A DNA stretch of 64,000 nucleotides. It comes from Actinoplanes italicus (GTDB lineage Bacteria; Actinomycetota; Actinomycetes; Mycobacteriales; Micromonosporaceae). Shown here piece after piece: positions 55,824 through 64,000 of the stretch. Position numbers and translations under genes: made by a program. Numbering within the stretch: position 1 is the stretch's first letter; each line of letters opens with the position of its first letter. The notes under the pieces were generated by a model. It made no database searches, had not been told where the DNA came from, and saw only the letters and a list, made by a program, of their open reading frames with translations. The DNA is taken from NCBI RefSeq assembly GCF_003001815.1, contig NZ_PVMZ01000003.1, forward strand, positions 558,001-622,000. The letters are read 5' to 3'.

Positions 55824-56247
55824 CACTTCGGGAAAAGGCCATCCGGTTCACTTCCGGCAATGCGTCATTTCGGCGCTGCAATTCTTACGGTACGCACGTG
55901 GGCGCGCACAACCGCACCATTGACGTCCCGTCAGTGCGGCGCGACGAGGGTGGTCCATGCGGCCCCAGCGCGACCGCCGGGGCTGAGGCGCCGGGTCACC
56001 GGCTGTCGCGTCGAACCCCGGCTGGGTCATGCCGCTGTCTCAGCGAGCCTGAGACAGCAGTAGGACCCGGCCGGGGGTTGCATGATCATTCTGCGGGACC
56101 CGGAGGATGGAAGATCTCACACTGCGGTTCACTCGTTCGAAACGGTGGTGGGCGGCCGTGGAGTCTCCGGCAGGTAAGGACCCAAACCACTTGAGCTCCT
56201 TACTGCGTACCATCATGTGGGAACTGTGAGGGATTCGCCGAAGGCGG
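55824..56247. other. intergenic region between convergent flavoprotein and GNAT genes
   Basis: 424 bases between convergent genes. The only distinct structure I see is a hairpin at 56034-56058 (GCTGTCTCAG / CTGAGACAGC, five-base loop). A GTTCGAAAC at about 56146 recalls a tRNA T-loop but no cloverleaf can be formed. A small RNA or unrecognised short gene cannot be excluded. Confidence 0.45.
56034..56058. terminator. hairpin in the 55.8-56.2 kb convergent gap
   Basis: Perfect 10-bp stem with a five-base loop (CGAGC); symmetrical, so it may stop both convergent transcripts. Confidence 0.5.
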
Positions 56248-57120
56248 TCAGAGGCCCGCGGCCGCCGGCTCGCCGATGCAGGCCGTGCCCGCCCGGCGGA
56301 AGCCGACCCGGGTGTAGAGCCGGGCCACGTCGTCGTCGCCCGCGGACAGGAAGACCAGGTTGACGCCGTCGGCCAGCAGCCGCCCGGCCAGCGTGGCGGT
56401 GAGCTGCGAGGCGTAGCCGCGACGACGCGCCGACGGCAGGGTCGCGACCCCGACGATCTCGGCTACGTCGCCGACCCGCTGGCTGGTCGCGGTGGCCACG
56501 ATGCCGTCGACTGGCGACTCGGCCACCGCGGTCAGGTAGTTCCCGCTGTCGAACATGTCACGCGCCTGCTCCACCGCTCCAGCGCTCAGCGGCTCGGAGG
56601 CATCCCGCTCGTGGGGGCCGGCACCGTCGATGACCAGCGTTTTCTCGACCGCTTCGAGCGGCGCCTGGTGGGCCGGGGCGGCGAATCCGAGCCGGGCCAC
56701 GCTGCGCGCGGCGAGCAGGTCCGCGGCGAACGACGGGTGGGCCGGGTCCAGCCACCGGACGCCCGCGTCGCGCATTGGCAGGTCCGGGACGAGGGCCGCC
56801 GGGTCCAGCGCGAGCAGCGGGGCGAGCAGCACGTCGAGGCCCGCCGAGCGGGCGACCGCCAGCAGGTCCGGCGTGGTCTCGTGCACCCACTCGAAGCTCT
56901 CGGGCAGCCCGAGCTCGCGTTGCCGGGCGCGGACCGCTGTGATGTCGGCCGCTGAGGGGGTGTGCGAACCCACGATCGGCCGTGCATAGTAGGGCCAGCC
57001 GTCTCCCTCGCGGATGAAGAGAACGAGAGACCCGATCTCCTCGGTCCGCGTCCAGGGTCGGGGTAAAGCGTCGTAGAACCGCTCGAGTCGGTCGAAGAGG
57101 TCGGAATCCGCTGGCGCCAT
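56248..57120 (-). CDS. GNAT-family N-acetyltransferase
   Basis: A 290-residue protein with a C-terminal GNAT domain: ESPVDGIVATATSQRVGDVAEIVGVATLPSARRRGYASQLT, in which RRRGYA is the acetyl-CoA pyrophosphate loop, then NLVFLSAGDDDVARLYTRVGFRR. The N-terminal 150 residues form a separate domain, as in other two-domain actinobacterial members. Substrate unknown. ATG at 57120; TAGTCT lies four bases upstream. Divergent from gltB. Confidence 0.85.
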   Translation of the reverse strand: MAPADSDLFDRLERFYDALPRPWTRTEEIGSLVLFIREGDGWPYYARPIVGSHTPSAADITAVRARQRELGLPESFEWVHETTPDLLAVARSAGLDVLLAPLLALDPAALVPDLPMRDAGVRWLDPAHPSFAADLLAARSVARLGFAAPAHQAPLEAVEKTLVIDGAGPHERDASEPLSAGAVEQARDMFDSGNYLTAVAESPVDGIVATATSQRVGDVAEIVGVATLPSARRRGYASQLTATLAGRLLADGVNLVFLSAGDDDVARLYTRVGFRRAGTACIGEPAAAGL

Positions 57121-57311
57121 CGCGCGAGACTACCGGTCGACGCACCGGCTGTGCTATTCAGTTCGTCCGCGTACCGATGCGTGAACGGTGCGAGGTGTGA
57201 TCAATCCGCATCTGGCGGAGATCAGAGGCTCTTAACGTAGACTCAAGAGACTTTGCAGGGCCGACGTCGTCCCGACCTCAGAATGAAACACCAGTGACGA
57301 CAGGAGGCCCG

Positions 57312-60300
57312 GTGGCATATCCGCACCCCCAGGGGCTTTATGACCCTCAGACGGAGCGAGACGCCTGTGGTGTCGCATTCATTGCCGACATTCACGGCCG
57401 TCGCTCCCACGATGTGGTGGCCAAGGGCCTGTCCGCGCTGATCCGGCTCGATCACCGGGGCGCGCGGGGCGCCGAGCAGAACACCGGTGACGGCGCCGGC
57501 ATCATGATCCAGGTTCCGGACGAGTACTACCGCGCCGAGGCCGGCTTCGAGCTGCCGCCCGCCGGTCAATACGCGACCGGCCTCGTGTTCCTCCCCACGG
57601 ACCCCGACGATGCGGCCCGTGCCATCAAGGTCTTCGAGAAGTACGTGCTCGTCGAGGGCGGCGAGGTGCTCGGCTGGCGCGACGTGCCGGTCGACCCGTC
57701 CGACCTGGGCGCGACCGCCGAGGACGCCCGGCCCACGATCCGCCAGGTGTTCCTGTCCGCGCACCGGCTCGTCGACGCGCCCGCCGGCCCGGCCGGTGAG
57801 GCCCTGTCCGGCCTCGAGCTGGACCGGGTGGCGTTCTGCATCCGCAAGCAGGCCGAGCGCGAGACCTCGCAGCGCGGCGTCGCGGCGTACTTCCCCTCGC
57901 TGTCCTCGCGGACCGTGACCTACAAGGGCATGCTGACCCCGGAACAGCTCCCGGCGTTCTTCCCGGAGCTGTCCGACGAGCGGGTCTCCAGCGCCATCGC
58001 CCTCGTGCACTCCCGGTTCTCGACCAACACCTTCCCGTCGTGGCCGCTCGCCCACCCGTACCGGCTGATCGCCCACAACGGTGAGATCAACACGATCCGC
58101 GGCAACAAGAACTGGATGGCCGCGCGCGAGGCGCTGCTGGCCACGCCGAACCTGCCGGGCAACATCAAGCGGCTCTTCCCGATCAACTCGCCGGAGGCGT
58201 CCGACTCGGCGAGCTTCGACGAGGTTCTCGAGCTGCTGCACCTGGGTGGCCGCAGCCTGCCGCACGCGGTGCTCATGATGATCCCCGAGGCGTGGGAGAA
58301 CGACCCGGAGATGGAGCCGGCCCGCCGCGCCTTCTACCGGTTCCACGCGAGCCTCATGGAGCCGTGGGACGGCCCGGCCGCCGTGGCGTTCACCGACGGC
58401 ACGGTCATCGGCGCCGTGCTGGACCGCAACGGCCTGCGTCCCGGCCGCTGGTGGCACACGAAGGACGGCCTGGTCGCGCTCGGTTCCGAGGCCGGCATCA
58501 TCGACGCCGACCCGGCCGACGTGGTGGCCAAGGGCCGCCTGCAGCCCGGCAAGATGTTCCTGGTCGACACCGAGGCCGGCCGCATCGTCCACGACGGTGA
58601 GATCAAGGCCGAGCTGGCCGCCGCCGAGCCGTACGCCGACTGGCTGCACGCCGGCCTGATCGAGCTCAACGATCTGCCCGCACGTGAGCACGTGATCTAC
58701 ACCCACGACTCGGTGACCCGTCGTCAGCAGGTGTTCGGGTACTCCGAGGAGGAGCTGAAGATCCTGGTGGCGCCGATGGCGCGCCTCGGTGCCGAGCCGC
58801 TCGGCTCGATGGGCACCGACACCCCGATCTCGCCGCTGTCCACCCGTCCGCGGCTGCTGTTCGACTACTTCCACCAGCTGTTCGCGCAGGTCACCAACCC
58901 GCCGCTGGACGCCATCCGGGAGGAGTTGGTCACCAGCCTGGCGGCGACGATCGGGCCCGAGGGCAACCTGCTCAAGCCGGGCCCGGCCAGCTGCCGGCAG
59001 ATCGTCATGCCGTACCCGGTGATCGACAACGACGAGCTCGCCAAAATCCTCTCCATCGACGAGGACGGCGACCTGCCCGGCTTCAAGGCGGTCCGGGTCT
59101 CCGGGCTCTACCCGCTGCGCGACGGCGCGGCCGGCATCAAGGCCCGGCTAACCCAGATCTGCCGCCACGTGTCGGAGGCCATCGAGGACGGCGTACGCAT
59201 CCTCGTGCTGTCCGACCGCGACTCCAACGCGGACCTGGCGCCGATCCCGTCGCTGCTGCTCACCGCGGCCGTGCACCAGCACCTCGTGCGCGAGCAGACC
59301 CGTACCCAGGTGGCTCTGGTCGTCGAGACCGGCGACTGCCGCGAGGTGCACCACGCCGCCACGCTGATCGGCTTCGGCGCGGCCGCGATCAACCCCTACC
59401 TCGCGTTCGAGAGCGCCGAGGACCTGATCGCCACCGGCGCGCTGGTGGGTGTGGAGCCGCGCAAGGCGGTCCGCAACTACATCAAGGCGCTCAGCAAGGG
59501 CGTTCTGAAGATCATGTCCAAGATGGGCATCTCGACCGTCTCGTCGTACTGCGGCGCCCAGGTGTTCGAGGCCGTCGGCCTGGACAACAAGCTGCTCCAG
59601 CGCTACTTCGCGGGCACCTCCGGGCGGATCGGCGGCGTCGGTCTCGCGGAGATCCACGCCGAGGTCAAGGCGCGGCACGAGAAGGCGTACCCGGCGAACA
59701 AGGCCGAGCGTGCACACCGCCGCCTCGAGGTCGGCGGTGAGTACCAGTGGCGCCGCGAGGGTGAGCTGCACCTGTTCAACCCGGAGACCGTCTTCCTGCT
59801 GCAGCACGCCACCCGTAGCAAGCAGTACGACGTCTTCCAGCGCTACACCGGCAAGGTCAACGAGTTGTCCGCCGAGGCGGGTCACCTGCGTGGCCTGTTC
59901 CGCTTCGAGTCGGACCGCCCCGCGATCGACATCTCCGAGGTCGAGCCGGCCTCCGAGATCGTGAAGCGGTTCTCGACCGGCGCGATGAGCTACGGCTCCA
60001 TCTCGGCCGAGTCGCACGAGACCCTGGCGATCGCCATGAACCGGCTCGGCGCCAAGTCGAACACCGGCGAGGGCGGCGAGGACGTCGAGCGGCTGTACGA
60101 CCCGGAGCGCCGTTCCGCGATCAAGCAGATCGCCTCCGGCCGGTTCGGTGTGACCAGCGAATACCTGGTCAACGCCGACGACCTCCAGATCAAGATGGCG
60201 CAGGGCGCGAAGCCCGGCGAGGGTGGCCAGCTGCCCGGCAACAAGGTGTGGCCGTGGATCGCCAAGACGCGGCACGCCACCCCGGGCGTCGGCCTCATCT

Positions 60301-61865
60301 CGCCGCCGCCGCACCACGACATCTACTCCATCGAGGACCTGGCCCAGCTGGTCCACGACCTCAAGATGGTCAACCCGCAGTCGCGGGTGCACGTCAAGCT
60401 GGTCAGCGAGATCGGCGTGGGCACCGTGGCGGCGGGTGTCGCCAAGCTCAAGGCCGACGTCATCCTGATCTCCGGCCACGACGGCGGCACCGGTGCCTCC
60501 CCGCTGAACTCGCTCAAGCACGCCGGCACCCCGTGGGAGCTGGGCCTGGCCGAGGCACAGCAGACGCTGCTGCTCAACAAGCTGCGTGACCGGGTCACCG
60601 TGCAGGTCGACGGCCAGCTCAAGACCGGCCGCGACGTAGTGGTGGCCGCCCTGCTGGGCGCCGAGGAGTTCGGGTTCGCGACCGCTCCGCTGATCGTGTC
60701 CGGCTGCATCATGATGCGTGTCTGTCACCTGGACACCTGTCCGGTCGGCATCGCCACGCAGAACCCGGTGCTGCGCGAGCGCTTCACCGGCAAGCCGGAA
60801 TTCGTCGAGAACTTCTTCATGTTCCTCGCCGAAGAGGTCCGCGAGATCCTCGCCGAGCTGGGCTTCCGCAGCATCGACGAGGCGATCGGCCACGCCGAGA
60901 TCCTCAACGTGACCGAGGCCGTCGACCACTGGAAGGCCAAGGGCCTCGACCTGTCGCCGGTGCTCTACGTGCCCGAGCTGCCCGAGGGTGCGGCCCGCCG
61001 CGGTGTCGTGGCCCAGGACCACGGTCTGGAGAAGGCGCTGGACAACCGGCTCATCGAGCTGGCCCAGCCGGCCCTCTCCGACGGCCTGCCGGTCCGTGCG
61101 GAGCTGGTCGCCACCAACGACCAGCGCAGCGTCGGCGCCATGCTGGGCGGCGAGGTGAGCCGGCGGTTCGGCGGCAACGGCCTGCCCGACGACACCATCT
61201 CCTTCACCCTGCGCGGTACCGGTGGCAACTCGTTCGGCGCCTTCCTGCCGCGCGGTGTCACCCTGCGGCTGATCGGCGACAGCAACGACTACGTCGGCAA
61301 GGGCCTCTCCGGCGGCCGGCTGATCGTGCGCCCGGCCGAGGACGCGCCGTTCACGGCGGAGGACAACACCATCGCCGGCAACACCATCCTGTACGGCGCG
61401 ACCGGCGGCGAGATCTTCCTGCGCGGCAAGGTCGGCGAGCGGTTCGCGGTCCGTAACTCGGGCGGCTCGGCCGTCGTCGAGGGCGTCGGCGACCACGGCT
61501 GTGAGTACATGACCGGTGGCGTCGTGGTGGTCCTCGGCCCGACCGGGCGCAACTTCGCGGCCGGTATGAGCGGCGGCAAGGCGTTCCTGCTGGACCTGGA
61601 CCAGTCGCTGGTCAACCCGGAGCTGGTCGACCTGGGCCCGCTCACCGACGACGAGCGCGACCTGCTGCGCTCGCTGATCGAGAAGCACCACGCGGAGACC
61701 GACTCGGGCGTCGCGGGCCGGCTGCTCAAGGACTGGAGCACCGCGGTCGAGCGGTTCACCGCCGTGGTGCCGCGCGACTACAAGCGCGTCATGGAACTGA
61801 TCAGGACCGCCGAAGCCGCCGGTCGCAACGTGGACGAGGCGGTCATGGGAGTCACCAGTGCCTGA
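57312..61865 (+). CDS. gltB: glutamate synthase (NADPH) large subunit
   Basis: GltB (1517 residues) uses glutamine and 2-oxoglutarate to make glutamate. The class II amidotransferase nucleophile is Cys19 in [14 protein letters not shown], to be exposed by removal of an 18-residue propeptide; [15 protein letters not shown] residues ([12 protein letters not shown]) follow. The FMN domain includes [18 protein letters not shown] and [18 protein letters not shown], the 3Fe-4S cysteines lie in [19 protein letters not shown], and the C-terminal GXGXG beta-helix begins near [15 protein letters not shown] at 57312 with GGAGG upstream is preferred to a GTG 18 bases earlier. Overlaps gltD by 8 bases. 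Confidence 0.97.
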   Translation: MAYPHPQGLYDPQTERDACGVAFIADIHGRRSHDVVAKGLSALIRLDHRGARGAEQNTGDGAGIMIQVPDEYYRAEAGFELPPAGQYATGLVFLPTDPDDAARAIKVFEKYVLVEGGEVLGWRDVPVDPSDLGATAEDARPTIRQVFLSAHRLVDAPAGPAGEALSGLELDRVAFCIRKQAERETSQRGVAAYFPSLSSRTVTYKGMLTPEQLPAFFPELSDERVSSAIALVHSRFSTNTFPSWPLAHPYRLIAHNGEINTIRGNKNWMAAREALLATPNLPGNIKRLFPINSPEASDSASFDEVLELLHLGGRSLPHAVLMMIPEAWENDPEMEPARRAFYRFHASLMEPWDGPAAVAFTDGTVIGAVLDRNGLRPGRWWHTKDGLVALGSEAGIIDADPADVVAKGRLQPGKMFLVDTEAGRIVHDGEIKAELAAAEPYADWLHAGLIELNDLPAREHVIYTHDSVTRRQQVFGYSEEELKILVAPMARLGAEPLGSMGTDTPISPLSTRPRLLFDYFHQLFAQVTNPPLDAIREELVTSLAATIGPEGNLLKPGPASCRQIVMPYPVIDNDELAKILSIDEDGDLPGFKAVRVSGLYPLRDGAAGIKARLTQICRHVSEAIEDGVRILVLSDRDSNADLAPIPSLLLTAAVHQHLVREQTRTQVALVVETGDCREVHHAATLIGFGAAAINPYLAFESAEDLIATGALVGVEPRKAVRNYIKALSKGVLKIMSKMGISTVSSYCGAQVFEAVGLDNKLLQRYFAGTSGRIGGVGLAEIHAEVKARHEKAYPANKAERAHRRLEVGGEYQWRREGELHLFNPETVFLLQHATRSKQYDVFQRYTGKVNELSAEAGHLRGLFRFESDRPAIDISEVEPASEIVKRFSTGAMSYGSISAESHETLAIAMNRLGAKSNTGEGGEDVERLYDPERRSAIKQIASGRFGVTSEYLVNADDLQIKMAQGAKPGEGGQLPGNKVWPWIAKTRHATPGVGLISPPPHHDIYSIEDLAQLVHDLKMVNPQSRVHVKLVSEIGVGTVAAGVAKLKADVILISGHDGGTGASPLNSLKHAGTPWELGLAEAQQTLLLNKLRDRVTVQVDGQLKTGRDVVVAALLGAEEFGFATAPLIVSGCIMMRVCHLDTCPVGIATQNPVLRERFTGKPEFVENFFMFLAEEVREILAELGFRSIDEAIGHAEILNVTEAVDHWKAKGLDLSPVLYVPELPEGAARRGVVAQDHGLEKALDNRLIELAQPALSDGLPVRAELVATNDQRSVGAMLGGEVSRRFGGNGLPDDTISFTLRGTGGNSFGAFLPRGVTLRLIGDSNDYVGKGLSGGRLIVRPAEDAPFTAEDNTIAGNTILYGATGGEIFLRGKVGERFAVRNSGGSAVVEGVGDHGCEYMTGGVVVVLGPTGRNFAAGMSGGKAFLLDLDQSLVNPELVDLGPLTDDERDLLRSLIEKHHAETDSGVAGRLLKDWSTAVERFTAVVPRDYKRVMELIRTAEAAGRNVDEAVMGVTSA

Positions 61866-63330
61866 CCCTAACGGTTTCCTCCGCTACGAGCGGCAGCTGC
61901 CGAAGCGCCGGCCCGTGCCGGTGCGGATCCTGGACTTCAAGGAGGTCTACCCGCCCGCGGGCGAGGAGCTGATCCGCGACCAGGCGACCCGCTGCATGGA
62001 CTGCGGCATCCCGTTCTGCCACGACGGCTGCCCGCTGGGCAACCGCATCCCGGACTGGAACGACCTGGTCCGCACCCAGCAGTGGGAGGCGGCGGCGGAC
62101 TCGCTGCACGCCACCAACAACTTCCCGGAGTTCACCGGGCGGCTCTGCCCGGCGCCCTGCGAGGCGGCCTGTGTGCTCGGCATCGGCGACGACCCGGTGA
62201 CGATCAAGCAGGTCGAGGTGGAGATCGCGAACCACGCGTTCGACCTCGGCTTCGTCAAGCCGCAGCCGGCGCCGTCGGCCTCCGGCAAGTCGGTCGCGAT
62301 CGTCGGCTCCGGCCCGGCCGGGCTGGCCGCCGCGCAGCAGCTGGCGCGGGCCGGTCACGCGGTCACCGTCTACGAGCGCGACGACCGGATCGGCGGCCTG
62401 CTCCGGTACGGCATCCCCGACTTCAAGATCGAGAAGCACGTCATCGACGCGCGGCTCGCGCAGATGTCGGCCGAGGGCGTCGAGTTCCAGACCGGTGTCG
62501 AGGTGGGCGTCGACATCACCGCCGACGATCTTCGTGACCGGTACGACGCGGTCCTGCTCGCCGCCGGCGCGCTGGCCGGCCGGGACACGCCGGACACGCC
62601 GGGCCGCGACCTGAACGGCGTGCACCTGGCCATGGAACACCTGGTTCCGGCCAACCGGATCGTCGCGGGTCTGGCCGACACCACCCCGATCGACGCCAAG
62701 GGCAAGCACGTCATCATCATCGGCGGTGGTGACACCGGGGCCGACTGCCTCGGTGTGGCCCACCGCCAGGGTGCCGCGTCGATCACCCAGCTCGACCAGT
62801 ACCCCCTTCCGCCCGAGCTGCGTACCGGCGTCAAGGACCCGTGGCCGACCTGGCCGCTGATCCTGCGCAACTACGCCGCGCACGAGGAGGGTGGCGAGCG
62901 CGTCTTCGGCGTGGCCGTGCAGGAGTTCGTCGGCGACGGGAACGGCAACCTGGTCGCTATCCGCATCGCCGACGTCTCGGTACAGAGGATCAACGGCGTG
63001 CGCACGGTCAGCGTCACTCCCGGCAGTGAGCGCGAGTTGCCCGCCGACCTGGTCCTTCTCGCGATCGGATTCGAGGGTACGGAGGACCAGCCGCTGCTCG
63101 CCCAGTTCGGGCTGTCCCGCAACCGGCGCAACGTGCTGGACGCGGACAAGGGCTGGCAGACCGGTGCCGAGGGCGTGTTCGTGGCGGGTGACATGCACAA
63201 GGGCGCGTCGCTGATCGTGTGGGCGATCGCCGAGGGCCGGGCCGCTGCCGCCGCCATCCACTCGTACCTGGGCGCTGCCGGGGAACTGCCGGCGCCGGTC
63301 CGTTCGGACTCGCAGCCGCTGTCCGTCTGA
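61858..63330 (+). CDS. gltD: glutamate synthase (NADPH) small subunit
   Basis: GltD (490 residues) passes electrons from NADPH to GltB. N-terminal 4Fe-4S cysteines: [20 protein letters not shown] and [15 protein letters not shown] site [20 protein letters not shown] and NADPH site [14 protein letters not shown], then [26 protein letters not shown] start lies inside the gltB end. Confidence 0.97.
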   Translation: MPDPNGFLRYERQLPKRRPVPVRILDFKEVYPPAGEELIRDQATRCMDCGIPFCHDGCPLGNRIPDWNDLVRTQQWEAAADSLHATNNFPEFTGRLCPAPCEAACVLGIGDDPVTIKQVEVEIANHAFDLGFVKPQPAPSASGKSVAIVGSGPAGLAAAQQLARAGHAVTVYERDDRIGGLLRYGIPDFKIEKHVIDARLAQMSAEGVEFQTGVEVGVDITADDLRDRYDAVLLAAGALAGRDTPDTPGRDLNGVHLAMEHLVPANRIVAGLADTTPIDAKGKHVIIIGGGDTGADCLGVAHRQGAASITQLDQYPLPPELRTGVKDPWPTWPLILRNYAAHEEGGERVFGVAVQEFVGDGNGNLVAIRIADVSVQRINGVRTVSVTPGSERELPADLVLLAIGFEGTEDQPLLAQFGLSRNRRNVLDADKGWQTGAEGVFVAGDMHKGASLIVWAIAEGRAAAAAIHSYLGAAGELPAPVRSDSQPLSV

Positions 63331-63783
63331 CCCCATTCGCAATGCGGGCCCGTCACTTTCACGGTGGCGGGCCCACTGCTTTTCGCGGGGTGCCACCAAA
63401 ACGCCCGTTAATTGACGAACGGGGCGTTGACGCAATGTCGGGTGTCGATCGCCATTGATCGTGCGGCACGGTGGGAGGGTGGCGGCGTCCGGCGGCCGTG
63501 TCCGGACGGTCCCGGAACGGGACTCCGCATCGACCCACCTGGATACGGTCTGCCGGAGATCCGCAGGTGGCGGTACGCGCCAGCCGTACCAGAAGAAGGG
63601 GTTGGGGCATGTGCCGACGGGCGCCGTGAGGGGACCGCTAGGCTGGAGCGGCGGTCGCTGAAGCCCGCGGACGACGCAGCGCATCCCCGCCGACGGCGCG
63701 GGTTGACCGCGCCGTCGACACCCGCAGTTCATGCCGAGGACCGGGGTCGGCCGCCGGGCCGCCCCAGGAGAAGGACTAGCCTG
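63331..63783 (+). other. gltD-pyk intergenic region
   Basis: 453 bases. Besides the gltBD terminator it contains TAGGCT (63639-63644), a possible -10 for pyk, and a good ribosome site (GGAGAAGGA) just before the ATG at 63784. No convincing gene seen. Confidence 0.45.
63346..63374 (+). terminator. terminator of gltBD
   Basis: GGGCCCGTCAC / GTGGCGGGCCC, 11 pairs including one wobble, seven-base loop, 16 bases after the gltD stop, followed by ACTGCTTTTC. Confidence 0.75.
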
Positions 63784-64000
63784 ATGGCCGTGACACGCCG
63801 CGCAAAGATCGTCTGCACGATGGGCCCCGCCACCAAGTCACCCGAGCGCATGCTCGGACTGGTGGAAGCGGGCATGAACGTGGCCCGGATGAACTTCAGC
63901 CACGACACCCGGGAGAACCACCGGGAGATGTACGAGCTGGTCCGCGCCGCCGCCGAGCAGGCCGATCGCCCGGTCGCCATCCTCGCCGACCTCCAGGGCC
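63784..64000 (+). CDS. pyk: pyruvate kinase, 3' truncated by window edge
   Basis: The first 72 residues of pyruvate kinase, which makes ATP and pyruvate from phosphoenolpyruvate. It starts with [21 protein letters not shown] and continues [17 protein letters not shown] and AILADLQG, the A-domain motifs with the conserved substrate-binding arginine. ATG at 63784 or GTG at 63790 (TAGCCT seven bases before it) are both possible starts. Confidence 0.95.
   Translation, partial: MAVTRRAKIVCTMGPATKSPERMLGLVEAGMNVARMNFSHDTRENHREMYELVRAAAEQADRPVAILADLQG

Noticed and set aside
56120..56200. tRNA gene suggested by GTTCGAAAC
   Set aside because: No matching acceptor, D or anticodon stems can be formed around it.
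57205..57219. TCCGC/GCGGA palindrome before gltB as an operator
   Set aside because: Arms of only five bases; expected by chance at this GC content.
1..64000. Mobile element, integrase, transposase or biosynthetic gene cluster
   Set aside because: No transposase, integrase, terminal repeats, polyketide or peptide synthetase modules are visible; the region is core chromosome.

Overview
The window is about 64 kb of GC-rich, gene-dense chromosome from an actinomycete. Gene content and order, protein features (Wag31-type DivIVA, SepF, mycothiol-era actinobacterial families, PriA-type HisA) and the many GTG/TTG starts point to the family Micromonosporaceae, most likely Actinoplanes or a close relative; this is inferred from recalled family traits and synteny, not from a database match. 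It is core chromosome: I see no prophage, insertion sequence, CRISPR array, rRNA or tRNA gene.

Layout. (1) 1-13.5 kb: the division and cell wall (dcw) cluster, murF (5' cut) - mraY - [collagen-like gene] - ftsW - murG - murC - ftsQ - ftsZ - yggS - sepF - yggT - divIVA - membrane protein - DUF167. murD is absent from its usual place between mraY and ftsW, which instead holds a secreted collagen-like protein bracketed by two strong hairpins; pgeF/ylmD is also absent after ftsZ. (2) 13.8-23 kb: dksA/traR-like, lspA (apparent CTG start), rluD, an anchored protein of unknown function, a ParA/MinD-like ATPase with an odd P-loop, dnaE and a DUF2567-like membrane protein. (3) 23-32 kb: a repeat-rich convergent gap, a Lon-substrate-domain protein, then the histidine cluster hisD-C-B-small membrane protein-hisH-small membrane protein-hisA(priA), interrupted by a divergent lysR / eamA pair before hisF. 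(4) 32-44 kb: accessory genes: yczE with a divergent MocR regulator, a flavin-split-barrel protein, fadD, a PfkB kinase, an APC permease with a DinB-like protein, and a heterodimeric ABC exporter. (5) 44-47.5 kb: an S4 ribosomal protein divergent from a DUF2470 gene, with two iron-box-like operators between them, and a long disordered protein. (6) 47.5-55.8 kb: hisI-trpE-TIGR02234 membrane protein, trpC-trpB-trpA, lgt and a flavin monooxygenase. (7) 56-64 kb: a GNAT protein, gltB-gltD (glutamate synthase) and the start of pyk (3' cut).

How it fits together. The dcw block makes lipid II and the divisome (FtsZ ring, SepF anchor, FtsQ/FtsW, DivIVA polar growth). The his and trp blocks share PriA: no trpF is seen beside trpE/C/B/A, consistent with the dual HisA/TrpF role known in actinobacteria. 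GltBD supplies glutamate, and pyk follows. About fifteen neighbouring gene pairs overlap by four bases (NTGA), showing tight translational coupling. Six genes have a TANNNT -10-like hexamer exactly six bases before the start codon and mostly no Shine-Dalgarno, which suggests leaderless transcripts.

Most noteworthy: the murD-less dcw cluster with its collagen-like cassette; a 41-bp palindromic repeat family found in two convergent gaps, one copy expanding into a 59-bp tandem array; an S4 paralogue under putative iron control; and an ABC exporter with complementary degenerate and consensus ATP sites.
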